Positions 24,806-33,925 of a DNA stretch of 64,000 bases are shown here, piece after piece. Every line of letters starts with the position of its first letter. Within the stretch, counting starts at the first letter, position 1. The DNA is taken from assembly GCF_016865485.1 (NCBI RefSeq), contig NZ_AP024452.1:1-64000 (forward strand), written 5' to 3'. The notes below the pieces were generated by a model that was not told where the DNA came from, searched no databases, and saw nothing but the letters and a program-made list of their open reading frames with translations. The position numbers and the translations under genes were made by a program. This stretch comes from Luteitalea sp. TBR-22 (GTDB lineage: Bacteria; Acidobacteriota; Vicinamibacteria; Vicinamibacterales; Vicinamibacteraceae).

Positions 24806-24895
24806 GGAGAGATGGCCGAGGGGTTTAAGGCAGCGGTCTTGAAAACCGCCGTACGGGTAACCGTACCGTGGGTTCGAATCCCACTCTCTCCGCCA
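24806..24895 (+). tRNA. tRNA-Ser (anticodon UGA)
   Basis: The acceptor strands GGAGAGA (24806-24812) and TCTCTCC (24885-24891) pair fully, followed by discriminator G and an encoded CCA (24893-24895). The anticodon arm GCGGT-CTTGAAA-ACCGC gives anticodon TGA. A long variable arm, GTACGGGTAACCGTAC, identifies a class II tRNA. The T arm GTGGG-TTCGAAT-CCCAC is canonical. The total of 90 nt fits tRNA-Ser. Confidence 0.97.
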
Positions 24896-24916
24896 CCGTT
24901 CGCCGGTGGCGAACGG
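24896..24916. terminator. Perfect 9-bp hairpin directly after the tRNA CCA
   Basis: CCGTTCGCC, loop GGT, GGCGAACGG begins on the base after the CCA end. There is no T-run. It may terminate transcription or mark the 3' processing site of the tRNA precursor. Confidence 0.4.
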
Positions 24917-25002
24917 GGCGGAGAGAGCCGTCTTCAGGCTCGCGGCCACTCGCCTGCGGCTCGTGCCCGCGAGCTCGAATCCCACTCTGGCGCTGGATCG
25001 TG

Positions 25003-25665
25003 AGCATCTCGGCAGAGGCCGTCGGCTTGGCCTCGGCCCGTGCGTCTCGGGCATGGCCTCAGGGCTGGCGCTCGTGGGTCGAGAGCATCTCGGCAGAGGC
25101 CGTCGGCTTCGCCTCGGCTGTGCGTCTCGGGCACGGCCTCAGGGCTGGCGCTCGTGGGTCGTGAGCATCTCGGCAGAGGCCGTCGGCTTGGCCTCGGCCC
25201 GTGCGTCTCGGGCACGGCCTCAGGGCTGGCGCTCGTGGGTCGCCAGCATCTCGGCAGAGGCCGTCGGCTTGGCCTCGGCCCGTGCGTCTCGGGCATGGCC
25301 TCAGGGGCTGGCGCTCGTGGTCGCCAGCATCTCGGCAGAGGCCGTCGGCTTGGCCTCGGCCCGTGCGTCTCGGGCACGGCCTCAGGGCTGGCGCTCGTGG
25401 GTCGCCAGCATCTCGGCAGAGGCCGTCGGCTTGGCCTCGGCCCGTGCGTCTCGGGCATGGCCTCAGGGGCTGGCGCTCGTGGGTCGTGAGCATCTCGGCA
25501 GAGGCCGTCGGCTTGGCCTCGGCGCGTGCGTCTCGGGCATGGCCTCAGGGCTGGCGCTCGTGGGTCGTGAGCATCTCGGCAGAGGCCGTCGGCTTCGCCT
25601 CGGCTTGTGCGTCTCGGGCACGGCCTCAGGGCTGGGCTCTGGTTGGTCGCATCTCGGCAGGGGGG
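25003..25665. repeat. 81-bp minisatellite, 8 full units plus a partial ninth
   Basis: Units begin with agcatctcggcagaggc at 25003, 25084, 25164, 25245, 25326, 25407, 25489 and 25570, with a degraded ninth at about 25648. The period is 80-82 bp, mostly 81. Within each unit GAGGCC and GGCCTC form a stem around gtcggctt. Units differ by a few substitutions and single-base indels (for example tcagggct/tcaggggct). Indels shift every reading frame, so it is not a clean repeat protein. The remaining stretch from the tRNA to the next gene (24917-25002 and 25666-25709) shows no gene; it includes a 14-nt copy of the tRNA T-arm at 24975-24988. Confidence 0.93.
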
Positions 25666-25709
25666 CCTGGGCTTCGATCTCTGGCGGCGCGTTTGCATCT
25701 CTTCCGCGC

Positions 25710-26366
25710 GTGCGTGCGTCAACGGATGACCTGCTGGTGTCGCTCTGTGCCCGGTTTCTCGAGGCGCAGTTGAAGGGGGACCGTCGACGCGCCGTGCGGT
25801 TGTTGATGGAGCAGGGCCTCGACACCGGGCTGTCGGCGACCGACCTGTTGCTGCGGGTCATCACGCCGGCACAACGCGAGATCGGGCGGCTCTGGGAGGC
25901 CAACGCGGTGTCGGTCGCAGACGAGCACGTCGCCACCGCCATCAGTCAACTGGCGATGTCACACCTGTACGGCCGAGCGTTGCCGACGGACATCCGCCGG
26001 GAGCACGTCCTTGTCGCGTGTGTCGACGGCGAGTGGCACGACATGGGGGCGCGCGTCGCGGCAGATGTCCTCGAGCATCATGGCTTCTCGGTCAGGCTGC
26101 TGGGCCCCAGTGTTCCGGTCGACGCCCTCCTCGAGCGCGTCGCCAGCGAGGCGCCCGACATCGTCCTCCTCTCCATGACCATGGACGTGCACGCGCCGGC
26201 CCTCACGACGGCAGTCCGCGCCCTGAAGGCTCGCTTTCCGAACCTGCCTGTCCTGGTGGGCGGGCGGGGGTGTGCCGATCGCAACCTCGCCGAGTACGGC
26301 CTGCCTCACCTCACGGCGCCGCGCGCCGCAGTCTGCGCGGAGATCGAGCGACTGCTCGACGCCTGA
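25710..26366 (+). CDS. Cobalamin (B12)-binding domain protein
   Basis: This 218-residue protein combines an N-terminal helical cap (B12-binding-2 type: FLEAQLKGDRRRAVRLLMEQGL, then PAQREIGRLWEANAVSVADEHVATAISQ) with a Rossmann-like B12-binding domain. The cobalt-ligand motif DxHxxG appears as EWHDMG with H110. GPSVPVDALLERV and PDIVLLSMTMDVHAP follow, with VLVGGRGC later. There is no DNA-binding or catalytic domain, so it resembles stand-alone B12 sensor or corrinoid proteins. The GTG at 25710 is chosen because upstream sequence is the minisatellite; other starts are possible. Two sensor kinases lie just downstream, suggesting a sensory role, possibly light or corrinoid sensing (inference). 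Confidence 0.8.
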   Translation: MRASTDDLLVSLCARFLEAQLKGDRRRAVRLLMEQGLDTGLSATDLLLRVITPAQREIGRLWEANAVSVADEHVATAISQLAMSHLYGRALPTDIRREHVLVACVDGEWHDMGARVAADVLEHHGFSVRLLGPSVPVDALLERVASEAPDIVLLSMTMDVHAPALTTAVRALKARFPNLPVLVGGRGCADRNLAEYGLPHLTAPRAAVCAEIERLLDA

Positions 26367-26511
26367 ACACGGGCCTCCGCAGAGACTGCATCCGCGACGC
26401 CGCTGTTCGGTTCCGCTACAGCTGTCGCCTTTTCTTGGCGTCCCCCGAGAGCGTACGGGAAAGCGGTCCGTCCAGGCGGTCTGGCATCCGGCTTGCTCCC
26501 TTGCAGTTGGA

Positions 26512-28569
26512 ATGCGCGGCGAACCAGGGGGACGCGAGGCACCCGACATCAGCGCCCTCAGGCGCGAGGCCTCGCTGCTCTGCGACGCCACGGGACGGGT
26601 GACATGGGCCGACGACTCGGCCGCTCGCGTGCTCGGCATCGCTCCCGGCGACATCCTCACGACGCACGCCGTGCCAGGTACGGAAGCCAAGCTGGCGCGC
26701 CTGCTCGACGAGGCGACGCGCGGACCGATCAAGGACTATGAGATCTGCCTGATGGTCGCCGGGGCGCCACGCACGGTGCTTTGCTCGGTCTTCGACTACC
26801 CCGGGCAGCGCCTCCTCTTGGTCGGCAGTCTCGTCCCGGAGCAGTACAGCCGCATGGTGAGTCAGGTCAGCCAGGCGGTGGCCGAGCTCGGCGAACTGCA
26901 GCGGCAGTCCGATCGGCAGCAGCGGGAACTGCAGCGCCGACACGACGACCTCGCGCGACTCAACGTCGAGCTCGACGACTCGGCACGCGGCATGGCCGCG
27001 CTGCACGCGGAGGTGCAGGAGAACGCCGACTCGCTCCGGCGCCTCTCCGAGGTGAAGTCGCGCGTCGTCTCCAACGTGAGCCACGAGTTCCGCACCCCGC
27101 TGAACTCGATCATCGGACTGACCAACATCCTGCTGTCGCGTGTCGATGGCGAGCTGTCGCCCGAGCAGGAGAAGCAGATCACGTTCATCCGGCGTTCCGC
27201 CGAGAGCCTCACCGAGTTGGTGAACGACCTGCTCGACCTCTCCAGCATCGAGGCCGGCAAGGTGGCGTTCCGGCCGACACGCTTCACCGTCGCCTCACTG
27301 TTCGGCGCCTTGCGGGGCATGCTGCGGCCACTGGTCGCCCCCCCGTCCCCCGAGGTGACCTTCGAGACCCCCGACGAGGAGGTCGCGCTCGAGACCGACG
27401 AGGGCAAGGTGTCGCAGATCATGCGCAACCTGCTCTCCAATGCGATCAAGTTCGCGCCCGAGGGCGACGTGCGGGTGCAGGTGCGCGCCGAGGGCGACGA
27501 GGTGGTGTTCGCCGTGGCCGACTCGGGCATCGGCATCGCCCCCGAAGATCACGAGCGCGTGTTCGAGGAGTTCACGCAGCTGGACAATCCGATCCAGCGC
27601 CGCGTCAAGGGCACCGGCCTCGGCCTCGCGCTGTCACGGCGCCTGGCGGGCATCCTCGGCGGCACCCTCGTCGTGGCCAGCTCGGCGCCCGGCGAGGGCA
27701 CCACGTTCGAGCTGCGCATCCCGCGCGTCCATCCCGAAGTCACCGAGATGGCGGCGATGGAGGAGCGCAGCCGCGCTCTCGATCCCCGCCGCGCGCCGAT
27801 CCTCGTGCTCGAGGACGACCGCCAGACGCTCTTCCTCTACGAACGCTACCTGCGCGACGCCGGCTTCCAGATCGTGCCGGCCCGCACCATCGACGACGCG
27901 CGAGAGGCGATGCGACGGATGCGCCCGGCCGCCATCGTCCTCGACGTGATGCTCGAGGGCGAGACCTCCTGGGCTTTCCTCGCCGAGCTGAAGGCCTCGC
28001 CCGACACGCGCGACATCCCCGCGCTCGTGGTGACCATCACCAACCGGGAGGATCGCGCCCGGGCGCTCGGCGCCGACGAGTTCTTCGTCAAGCCGCTCGA
28101 TCAGGAGTGGATCGCCCGCAAGCTCCAGCAACTGGCGCATCGCTCCGGGCCCATTCGCACCGTCCTGGTCGTCGACGACGACGAGGTCGCGCGGTACATG
28201 CTGCGTCGGCAACTGGCCGACAGCGAGTACCGGATCATCGAGGCGGCCGACGGCATCGAGGGCCTGCGCCTGGCGCAGCTCGAGCGGCCGCAGGTCATCT
28301 TCCTGGACTTCGTGCTGCCGGGCACCAACGCCTTCGACCTGCTCGACGACCTGAAGGCCAACCCGGCCACCCGCAACATCCCCGTGATCATCCACACGTC
28401 CAAGTCGCTGGCCGACGAGGAGAAGTCGCGCCTCTCGCAGCAGGCCGCGGCCATCCTCCCGAAACAGAGCCTGTCGCGCGAGGTGGCCATCGCCCGCATC
28501 CGTGATGCGCTCGTGGCCGCAGGGCTGAGGCCCGAGGCCCAGGACCGGGAGGCGAGCCGTGCGGGCTGA
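26512..28569 (+). CDS. Hybrid sensor histidine kinase (PAS-like, HisKA, HATPase, REC, REC)
   Basis: From ATG 26512 the product has 685 residues. A PAS-like domain (about 15-105) is followed by a coiled coil (about 120-185) and HisKA with SNVSHEFRTPLNSIIG (H191). The HATPase domain shows NLLSNAIKFAP and GTGLGLALSR. Two receiver domains follow: the first with VLEDD and phospho-acceptor D478 and VKPLD, the second with VVDDDE and D599. There are no membrane segments, so it is cytoplasmic. It ends by overlapping the next kinase gene by 11 bp. No separate response regulator with an output domain is adjacent, so the output is unknown. Confidence 0.9.
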   Translation: MRGEPGGREAPDISALRREASLLCDATGRVTWADDSAARVLGIAPGDILTTHAVPGTEAKLARLLDEATRGPIKDYEICLMVAGAPRTVLCSVFDYPGQRLLLVGSLVPEQYSRMVSQVSQAVAELGELQRQSDRQQRELQRRHDDLARLNVELDDSARGMAALHAEVQENADSLRRLSEVKSRVVSNVSHEFRTPLNSIIGLTNILLSRVDGELSPEQEKQITFIRRSAESLTELVNDLLDLSSIEAGKVAFRPTRFTVASLFGALRGMLRPLVAPPSPEVTFETPDEEVALETDEGKVSQIMRNLLSNAIKFAPEGDVRVQVRAEGDEVVFAVADSGIGIAPEDHERVFEEFTQLDNPIQRRVKGTGLGLALSRRLAGILGGTLVVASSAPGEGTTFELRIPRVHPEVTEMAAMEERSRALDPRRAPILVLEDDRQTLFLYERYLRDAGFQIVPARTIDDAREAMRRMRPAAIVLDVMLEGETSWAFLAELKASPDTRDIPALVVTITNREDRARALGADEFFVKPLDQEWIARKLQQLAHRSGPIRTVLVVDDDEVARYMLRRQLADSEYRIIEAADGIEGLRLAQLERPQVIFLDFVLPGTNAFDLLDDLKANPATRNIPVIIHTSKSLADEEKSRLSQQAAAILPKQSLSREVAIARIRDALVAAGLRPEAQDREASRAG

Positions 28570-30514
28570 TCGGTCCGGGGTGATCCTCAACGTCAACGAC
28601 GACGAGGCGACGCGGTACGTGCTCAGCCGGACGCTGCGGCGCGCCGGGTACGACGTGCGCGAGGCGTCGTCGGGATACGAGGCGCTGATGCTGGCCCGCG
28701 AAGGCCCGCGCCTCATCGTGCTCGACATCAAGCTGCCCGACCTCGACGGCCTCGAGGTGTGTCGCCGCCTGAAGGCCGACCCGCGCACCGCGACGATCCC
28801 GGTGTTGCAGACGTCGGCCACCTTCGTGTCGGCGGCGCGCAAGGCGCAGGGCCTCGACAGCGGCGCCGACGGCTACCTCGTGCAGCCGGTCGAGCCCGCC
28901 GAGCTCATCGCCACCGTGCGCGCGCTGCTGCGGGCCCAGGATGCCGAGGCCAACCTCCGCGAAGCCGGCCTGGAGTGGCAGCGCACGTTCAACGCGATCG
29001 CCGAGTCGGCGGCGGTGCTGCGCGCCGACGGCACCATCCTGCGCACCAACCGCGCGCTGCTGGCCCTCGTCCGCGCCTCTGCCGAAGAGGTCGACGGACG
29101 TCCCGTGCGCGAGGTCTTCCGACAGCGCCTCGGCATCGACGACCCCATCCTCGAACTCGAGGCGGGCAACCTCGAGCGACGGGTCGCCGAGGTCCGTGCC
29201 GGCGACTGCTCGTACCGCATCGTCACCGACCCGATCCTCGACGAGCGCGGGCACGCCCATCGCCACGTGCTGGTGATGACCGACATCACCAGCCTGCGCG
29301 ACCTCGCCGACGCCGAGCGCCGGCGCGCCGACGAACTGCTCGAGGACAACCGCCGCAAGGACGAGTTCCTGGCGATGCTTGCCCACGAACTGCGCAACCC
29401 GCTCAACGCCATCGCCACGGCCACGGCGCTGCAGGACCGCACCGACGTGCCGGAGGAACACCTCGGCCACGTGCGCGCCTCGGTGGCGCGGCAGGTGCGA
29501 CAGCTCTCGCGCCTGATCGACGACCTGCTCGACGTGTCGCGCCTGACGCGCGGTCGCGTCCAGCTGCAGAAGGACAGCCTCGATCTCTCGTCGGTCATCC
29601 ACGAGGTGGTCCAGATGGCGCGGCCGTACCTCGATGCGCGTCGGCAGCCGCTGATCCTCGACCTGCCGGATTCGCCGCTGCCCGTGCACGGCGACAGCCT
29701 GCGCCTGGGGCAGGCGCTGGCCAACCTCCTGTCGAACGCGAGCAAGTTCTCCGAGGTCGGCCGGCGCATCCTGCTCCGCTGCGAGATCGATCGGGCCGAC
29801 GAGGCGCACCCGGTGGTGACGATCCGGGTCGTCGACGAGGGGATCGGCATCGATCCGGCGCGCATCGACAGCATCTTCGAGCCGTTCGTGCAGGGCCAGA
29901 CGACGCTGGCGCGATCGGAGGGCGGCCTGGGCATCGGCCTCACCATCGCCAAGCGGATGGTCGAGCTGCACGAAGGTCAGCTCACCGCTCACAGCGCGGG
30001 CCTCGGTGCCGGCACGGAGTTCCGCGTGACGCTCCCCCTGGCGCCTCTGAACCTGGCAACTCCGCCGCAGGCGACCGCCCTCGACAGCTACCTCCGCGAT
30101 TACCGCCCGCCCGCACTGCTCGACGTCCTCATCGTCGAGGACGACGAGGACGCCGCCGATCTCATGCGCGCGCTCTTCACCGCGGTCGGTCACACCACCC
30201 GCGTCGCCCGCGACGGCATCGCCGGCCTGACCGAAGTGCTGTCGCATCCCCCGGATGTCGCCTTCATCGACATCGGGCTGCCGCGCATGGACGGCTACGA
30301 AGTGGCGCGGACCATCCGGCGCTCCGACCAGGGCGGCTCGGTCTACCTCGTGGCCCTCACCGGGTATGGCCGTCCCGAGGACCGGGCCCGGGCGCTGGCG
30401 GCCGGTTTCGACGTGCACCTGGTCAAGCCGCTGGAGATCCAGCGCGTCCACGAACTCATGGAGCGGCGCCAGCATCGCGTCATCACCCACGACGAGGCCC
30501 CGGGGACGCATTAG
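28559..30514 (+). CDS. Hybrid sensor histidine kinase (REC, PAS, HisKA, HATPase, REC)
   Basis: This is a 651-residue cytoplasmic kinase. An N-terminal receiver (NDDEATRY, D56 in IVLDIKLPDLDG) precedes a PAS domain (about 140-245). HisKA follows with MLAHELRNPLNAIA (H276), then HATPase with NLLSNASKFSE and GGLGIGLTIAKRM. A C-terminal receiver has VEDDED and D571 in FIDIGLPRMDGYE. GTG 28559 overlaps the upstream kinase gene by 11 bp and has gggagg before it, so the pair is co-translated. Receivers at both ends suggest phosphorelay with the neighbouring kinase. No HPt or output domain is seen. Confidence 0.9.
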   Translation: MRADRSGVILNVNDDEATRYVLSRTLRRAGYDVREASSGYEALMLAREGPRLIVLDIKLPDLDGLEVCRRLKADPRTATIPVLQTSATFVSAARKAQGLDSGADGYLVQPVEPAELIATVRALLRAQDAEANLREAGLEWQRTFNAIAESAAVLRADGTILRTNRALLALVRASAEEVDGRPVREVFRQRLGIDDPILELEAGNLERRVAEVRAGDCSYRIVTDPILDERGHAHRHVLVMTDITSLRDLADAERRRADELLEDNRRKDEFLAMLAHELRNPLNAIATATALQDRTDVPEEHLGHVRASVARQVRQLSRLIDDLLDVSRLTRGRVQLQKDSLDLSSVIHEVVQMARPYLDARRQPLILDLPDSPLPVHGDSLRLGQALANLLSNASKFSEVGRRILLRCEIDRADEAHPVVTIRVVDEGIGIDPARIDSIFEPFVQGQTTLARSEGGLGIGLTIAKRMVELHEGQLTAHSAGLGAGTEFRVTLPLAPLNLATPPQATALDSYLRDYRPPALLDVLIVEDDEDAADLMRALFTAVGHTTRVARDGIAGLTEVLSHPPDVAFIDIGLPRMDGYEVARTIRRSDQGGSVYLVALTGYGRPEDRARALAAGFDVHLVKPLEIQRVHELMERRQHRVITHDEAPGTH

Positions 30515-30553
30515 TCTCGCTTATTGGGGTGGGCCAGAGCGGCTGTCAGGAGT

Positions 30554-30559
30554 TATACT
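30554..30559 (+). promoter_or_regulatory. -10 box of the leuCD operon, predicted leaderless start
   Basis: TATACT followed by exactly 6 nt and the GTG of leuC. Transcription should begin at the start codon. Confidence 0.5.
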
Positions 30560-30565
30560 CTCGGC

Positions 30566-31999
30566 GTGGGACACACCCTTCTTCAAAAGGTCTGGGATCA
30601 ACACACGGTGCGGACCCTGCCCACCGGGCAGACACAGCTCTTCATCGGGCTGCACCTCGTGCACGAAGTGACCTCGCCGCAGGCGTTCGACGACCTGCGG
30701 CAGCGCGGCTGGCCGGTGCGCTTCCCGCAGCGGACGTTCGCCACGGTCGATCACATCGTGCCCACCGGCAGCCTCGCGCGCCCGTTCCAGGACGTGATGG
30801 CCGAGGCGATGCTCTCGGCCCTCGAGCGCAACTGCCGCGACTTCGGCGTGCCGCTGTACGACCACTCCACCGGCCGCCAGGGCATCGTCCACGTGATAGG
30901 ACCGGAACTCGGGCTCACGCAGCCGGGCATGACGATCGCCTGCGGCGACAGCCACACGTCCACGCACGGCGCGTTCGGCGCGGTGGCGTTCGGCATCGGC
31001 ACCAGCCAGGTGCGCGACGTGCTGGCCAGCCAGTGCCTCGCGATGGAGCCGCTCAAGGTGCGGCGCATCCGCGTCGAGGGCACGCTGCAGCGCGGCGTCT
31101 ACGCCAAGGACGTGATCCTCAAGATCATCCAGGTGCTCGGCGTCAAGGGCGGGGTCGGTTACGCGTACGAGTACGCGGGATCGGCCGTCGACGCCATGTC
31201 GATGGACGAGCGCATGACGATGTGCAACATGTCCATCGAGGGCGGTGCGCGCGTCGGGTACGTCAATCCCGACGAGACGACGTTCGCCTACATGGAGGGC
31301 CGGCCGTTCGCGCCGCAGGGCGAGGCGTTCGAGCGCGCCAAGGCCTGGTGGCGCGGCCTGGCCAGCGACGCCGATGCGCGCTACGACGATGACGTGGAAC
31401 TGCGGGGCGACACGCTGAGCCCGGTGGTGACGTGGGGGCTGCACCCGGGACAGTCGGTGGGCGTCGACGAGCGCGTGCCGACGCCGGGCGAGGTGCCCGC
31501 CGAGGACCGGCCGCTGGTCGAGGAGGCGCTGCAGTTCATGGGGTTCGCGCCCGGCCAGCCGATTGCCGGCACGCCGATCGACGTGGCGTTCGTCGGGTCG
31601 TGCACCAACTCGCGCCTGTCGGACCTGCGCGAGGCGGCCAGGTTCGTCAGGGGCCACAAGGTCGCCAGGGGCGTGCGGGCGATGGTCGTGCCCGGATCGC
31701 AGAACGTGCGTGCCCAGGCCGAGGCCGAGGGCCTGCACGAGATCTTCATGGAGGCGGGCTTCGACTGGCGCGGTTCGGGCTGCTCGATGTGCCTCGGGAT
31801 GAACCCCGACAAGCTGCAGGGCCGCGAGATGAGCGCCTCTTCGTCCAACCGCAATTTCAAGGGGCGGCAGGGCAGTCCCACGGGCCGCACGCTGCTCATG
31901 AGCCCGGCGATGGTGGCGGCCGCGGCGGTCGCCGGGGAAGTCGTCGACATCCGTTCGTTCGAGCCCGCCGAGGCGGCGCTCGCCGGAGGCCGCGCATGA
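30566..31999 (+). CDS. leuC: 3-isopropylmalate dehydratase large subunit
   Basis: With LeuD this enzyme isomerises 2-isopropylmalate to 3-isopropylmalate in leucine synthesis. The 477-residue aconitase-type protein has the [4Fe-4S] cysteines in [12 protein letters not shown] and [15 protein letters not shown], and the substrate/active-site stretches [13 protein letters not shown] and [23 protein letters not shown] place the start at GTG 30566 ([12 protein letters not shown]...), where the conserved N-terminus begins, 6 nt after a TATACT. It overlaps leuD by 4 nt (ATGA). Confidence 0.96.
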   Translation: MGHTLLQKVWDQHTVRTLPTGQTQLFIGLHLVHEVTSPQAFDDLRQRGWPVRFPQRTFATVDHIVPTGSLARPFQDVMAEAMLSALERNCRDFGVPLYDHSTGRQGIVHVIGPELGLTQPGMTIACGDSHTSTHGAFGAVAFGIGTSQVRDVLASQCLAMEPLKVRRIRVEGTLQRGVYAKDVILKIIQVLGVKGGVGYAYEYAGSAVDAMSMDERMTMCNMSIEGGARVGYVNPDETTFAYMEGRPFAPQGEAFERAKAWWRGLASDADARYDDDVELRGDTLSPVVTWGLHPGQSVGVDERVPTPGEVPAEDRPLVEEALQFMGFAPGQPIAGTPIDVAFVGSCTNSRLSDLREAARFVRGHKVARGVRAMVVPGSQNVRAQAEAEGLHEIFMEAGFDWRGSGCSMCLGMNPDKLQGREMSASSSNRNFKGRQGSPTGRTLLMSPAMVAAAAVAGEVVDIRSFEPAEAALAGGRA

Positions 32000-32604
32000 G
32001 CGCCATCGTCCGCATCGAGCGCGTCGAGGGGCGCCTCCTCCCCTTGCGCGGGCACGACATCGACACCGACCGCATCATCCCGGCGCGGTTCCTGCGCGTG
32101 ATCACGTTCGAGGGGCTCGAGAAGCACGCCTTCGAGGACGACATCGCGTCGCGGGCGGCGGCAGGCGATCCGCACCCGTTCGCGCAGGAGCGCTTCGCGG
32201 GCGCGCGGATCCTCGTGGTGAACCGCAACTTCGGGTGCGGGTCGTCGCGTGAGCACGCCCCGCAGGCGCTGCAGCGGTGGGGCATCGCCGCGGTGGTGGG
32301 CGAGTCGTTCTCGGAGATCTTCTTCGGCAACAGCTTGGCGATCGGCCTGGCGTGCGTCACCGCGTCGCCGGAGGATCTCGAGTGGCTGCAGGCCCTCGGC
32401 GAGCAGGATCCGCAGGGCAGCGCGACGCTCGACCTGACCACGCTCACGCTGCGGGCGGGTGGCCGCGACATCCCGGTCAGCGGCCCCAGGGCCGCCATCG
32501 AGGCTTTCGTGACCGGCGCGTGGGACGCCACCGGCCTGCTGCTCGAGGACCAGGCGGCGGTGCAGGCGACCGCCGAGCGGCTGCCATACGTCAGCGGTTT
32601 CTGA
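31996..32604 (+). CDS. leuD: 3-isopropylmalate dehydratase small subunit
   Basis: This is the swivel domain of isopropylmalate isomerase. It has 202 residues with the family marks [18 protein letters not shown] and [18 protein letters not shown]. The ATG overlaps the leuC stop (ATGA at 31996-31999), giving coupled translation and subunit balance. The DAC-like gene begins 3 nt after its stop, so the three form one operon. Confidence 0.96.
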   Translation: MSAIVRIERVEGRLLPLRGHDIDTDRIIPARFLRVITFEGLEKHAFEDDIASRAAAGDPHPFAQERFAGARILVVNRNFGCGSSREHAPQALQRWGIAAVVGESFSEIFFGNSLAIGLACVTASPEDLEWLQALGEQDPQGSATLDLTTLTLRAGGRDIPVSGPRAAIEAFVTGAWDATGLLLEDQAAVQATAERLPYVSGF

Positions 32605-32607
32605 CGC

Positions 32608-33882
32608 GTGACCAGAGCCTACCCGCCGGACGTGTCGGCGCGGCTGGGCCGTCGATGGGCCGAGGCCGGTCCATCCCGCATCCGCCTGCCGCACGACGCC
32701 GCGCTGCGCGAGATCGTCGAGACCGCCTACCACGCCAGCCTGCTGTCCGAGGAGCAGCGGCCGCTGCGGTTCCGCCTGCTCGTGGGACCGCCGGCGGCGT
32801 TGCCGGCGTGCTCGCCCCGCGACCTGCACCTGCAGGTGCTGGAGTTCGACCCGTCGCGGCGCTTGTCCGACAGCGAACTCCGCCGCCTCGCCCCGGCCGC
32901 CGACTTCGAACGCACGCTGATCGGCATCCACGCCGAGGGCGAGGGTGCGCCTTACATCTGGGGGCTCGCCTCGTCGGGCGCGCAGTGGCTGCGCGACATC
33001 CAGAGCGGGCGCGCGACCCACGGACCGAAGCTGCCGGAGGCGCTGGTCGTCCACGTGCTCGGCCCCGGACAGTTGCTGCTCGGCCGCGGCTCCATCCCGC
33101 TGTTCGAGCTGCAGGGCGGCAAGGTCCTCGACAGCGGCCACGACGTCTTCGGATCGACGTGGATGCCGCGGCTGTTCGCGCCGGTGCGCGCCGAGGTCGT
33201 CCGGCTCCGGGCTCCGGACGCCTCGTCCCCCGGCCGCCCGACGGTCTCCGACGACGTCGTGCGTGCCGTGGCGCAGCACCTGTTGCGCCGGGCGCTGGCG
33301 GCGATTCGGCGGGCCCGGCACGGCGGCACGCTGCTCCTCGTGCCGCCCGACGACCAGGGCAACCTCGAGATTCCCGGGGTCACGCTGAAGTACCGGTTCG
33401 CCGACCAGGACACCCGGCGACGGTTCCGCCAGCTCATTCTCTCCATCGTCGAGACCCTGCAGACCCTGGCCGCCCGCGACGGCGTGGGGCACGTGGACTG
33501 GGCGTACTACCTCCAGCGCGACGATCGCGAGCTGCGGGAGCTCGAAGATGCGGTGGTGGAGCTGGCGCAGTTGATGGCGTCGCTGGCGTCGGTGGACGGC
33601 GCCCTGGTGATGAATCGCCGCTTCGAGCTGCTCGGATTCGGCGGCGAGATCACGGTCGCCGAGACGGTGCTGCAGATCCACCGCGCGATCGACCTCGAAG
33701 CCGAGGTCACGGTCGCCGAGGTCGTGGACGGTGTCGGCACCCGCCATCGATCGGTGTACCGACTCTGTCAGGCCCACCCCGCCACGCTGGCCTACGTGGT
33801 CTCGCAGGACGGAGCCGTCACCGTCGTGCATGCCCGCGACGGCAAGGTGATCTGCTGGGACCAGCAGACGTTCGGGCTCTGA
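32608..33882 (+). CDS. Diadenylate-cyclase-like protein with N-terminal sensor domain
   Basis: The 424-residue protein is not a leucine enzyme. Its C-terminal third resembles the DAC (DisA_N) nucleotide-cyclase fold: both catalytic motifs are present, DGA at 330-332 (SVDGALVMNRRFELLGFGGE) and RHR within GTRHRS at 377-382, followed by the expected strand pattern AYVVSQDGAVTVVHARDGKV. The N-terminal 320 residues would be a sensor domain, resembling the DACNV-type proteins described by comparative genomics. If active it would make c-di-AMP or a related nucleotide. It starts (GTG) 3 nt after leuD. No known c-di-AMP effector is nearby. The assignment to the fold is moderate; activity is untested. 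Confidence 0.65.
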   Translation: MTRAYPPDVSARLGRRWAEAGPSRIRLPHDAALREIVETAYHASLLSEEQRPLRFRLLVGPPAALPACSPRDLHLQVLEFDPSRRLSDSELRRLAPAADFERTLIGIHAEGEGAPYIWGLASSGAQWLRDIQSGRATHGPKLPEALVVHVLGPGQLLLGRGSIPLFELQGGKVLDSGHDVFGSTWMPRLFAPVRAEVVRLRAPDASSPGRPTVSDDVVRAVAQHLLRRALAAIRRARHGGTLLLVPPDDQGNLEIPGVTLKYRFADQDTRRRFRQLILSIVETLQTLAARDGVGHVDWAYYLQRDDRELRELEDAVVELAQLMASLASVDGALVMNRRFELLGFGGEITVAETVLQIHRAIDLEAEVTVAEVVDGVGTRHRSVYRLCQAHPATLAYVVSQDGAVTVVHARDGKVICWDQQTFGL

Positions 33883-33897
33883 CGCGGCGTACGGCTC

Positions 33898-33925
33898 AGC
33901 CTTGAGCCTGTAGCCTCGAGCCTAC
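33898..33925. repeat. Heptamer array, 4 units of AGCCTNN
   Basis: AGCCTTG, AGCCTGT, AGCCTCG, AGCCTAC fill the gap between the DAC-like gene and the LysR gene and end on the base before the LysR stop codon. Confidence 0.85.

Noticed and set aside
24874-24988. Phage or island attachment site at tRNA-Ser
   Set aside because: A 14-nt T-arm copy is only 101 bp away and no integrase, excisionase or phage gene is present. Kept only as a possible scar.
25003-25665. CRISPR-like array
   Set aside because: Units are 81 bp and follow each other directly with no unique spacers, and no cas gene is near. It is a minisatellite.
24906-25709. Repeat-containing N-terminal extension of the B12-binding protein
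   Set aside because: The frame is open through the repeats, but single-base indels switch the encoded repeat from one frame to another, and the opposite strand is equally open. High GC and few stop codons explain it.
26272-26511. Extended N-terminus of the first hybrid kinase
   Set aside because: The frame is open upstream but overlaps the B12-binding gene, and its translation is Arg/Ser/Pro-rich with no domain; ATG 26512 starts at plausible sequence.
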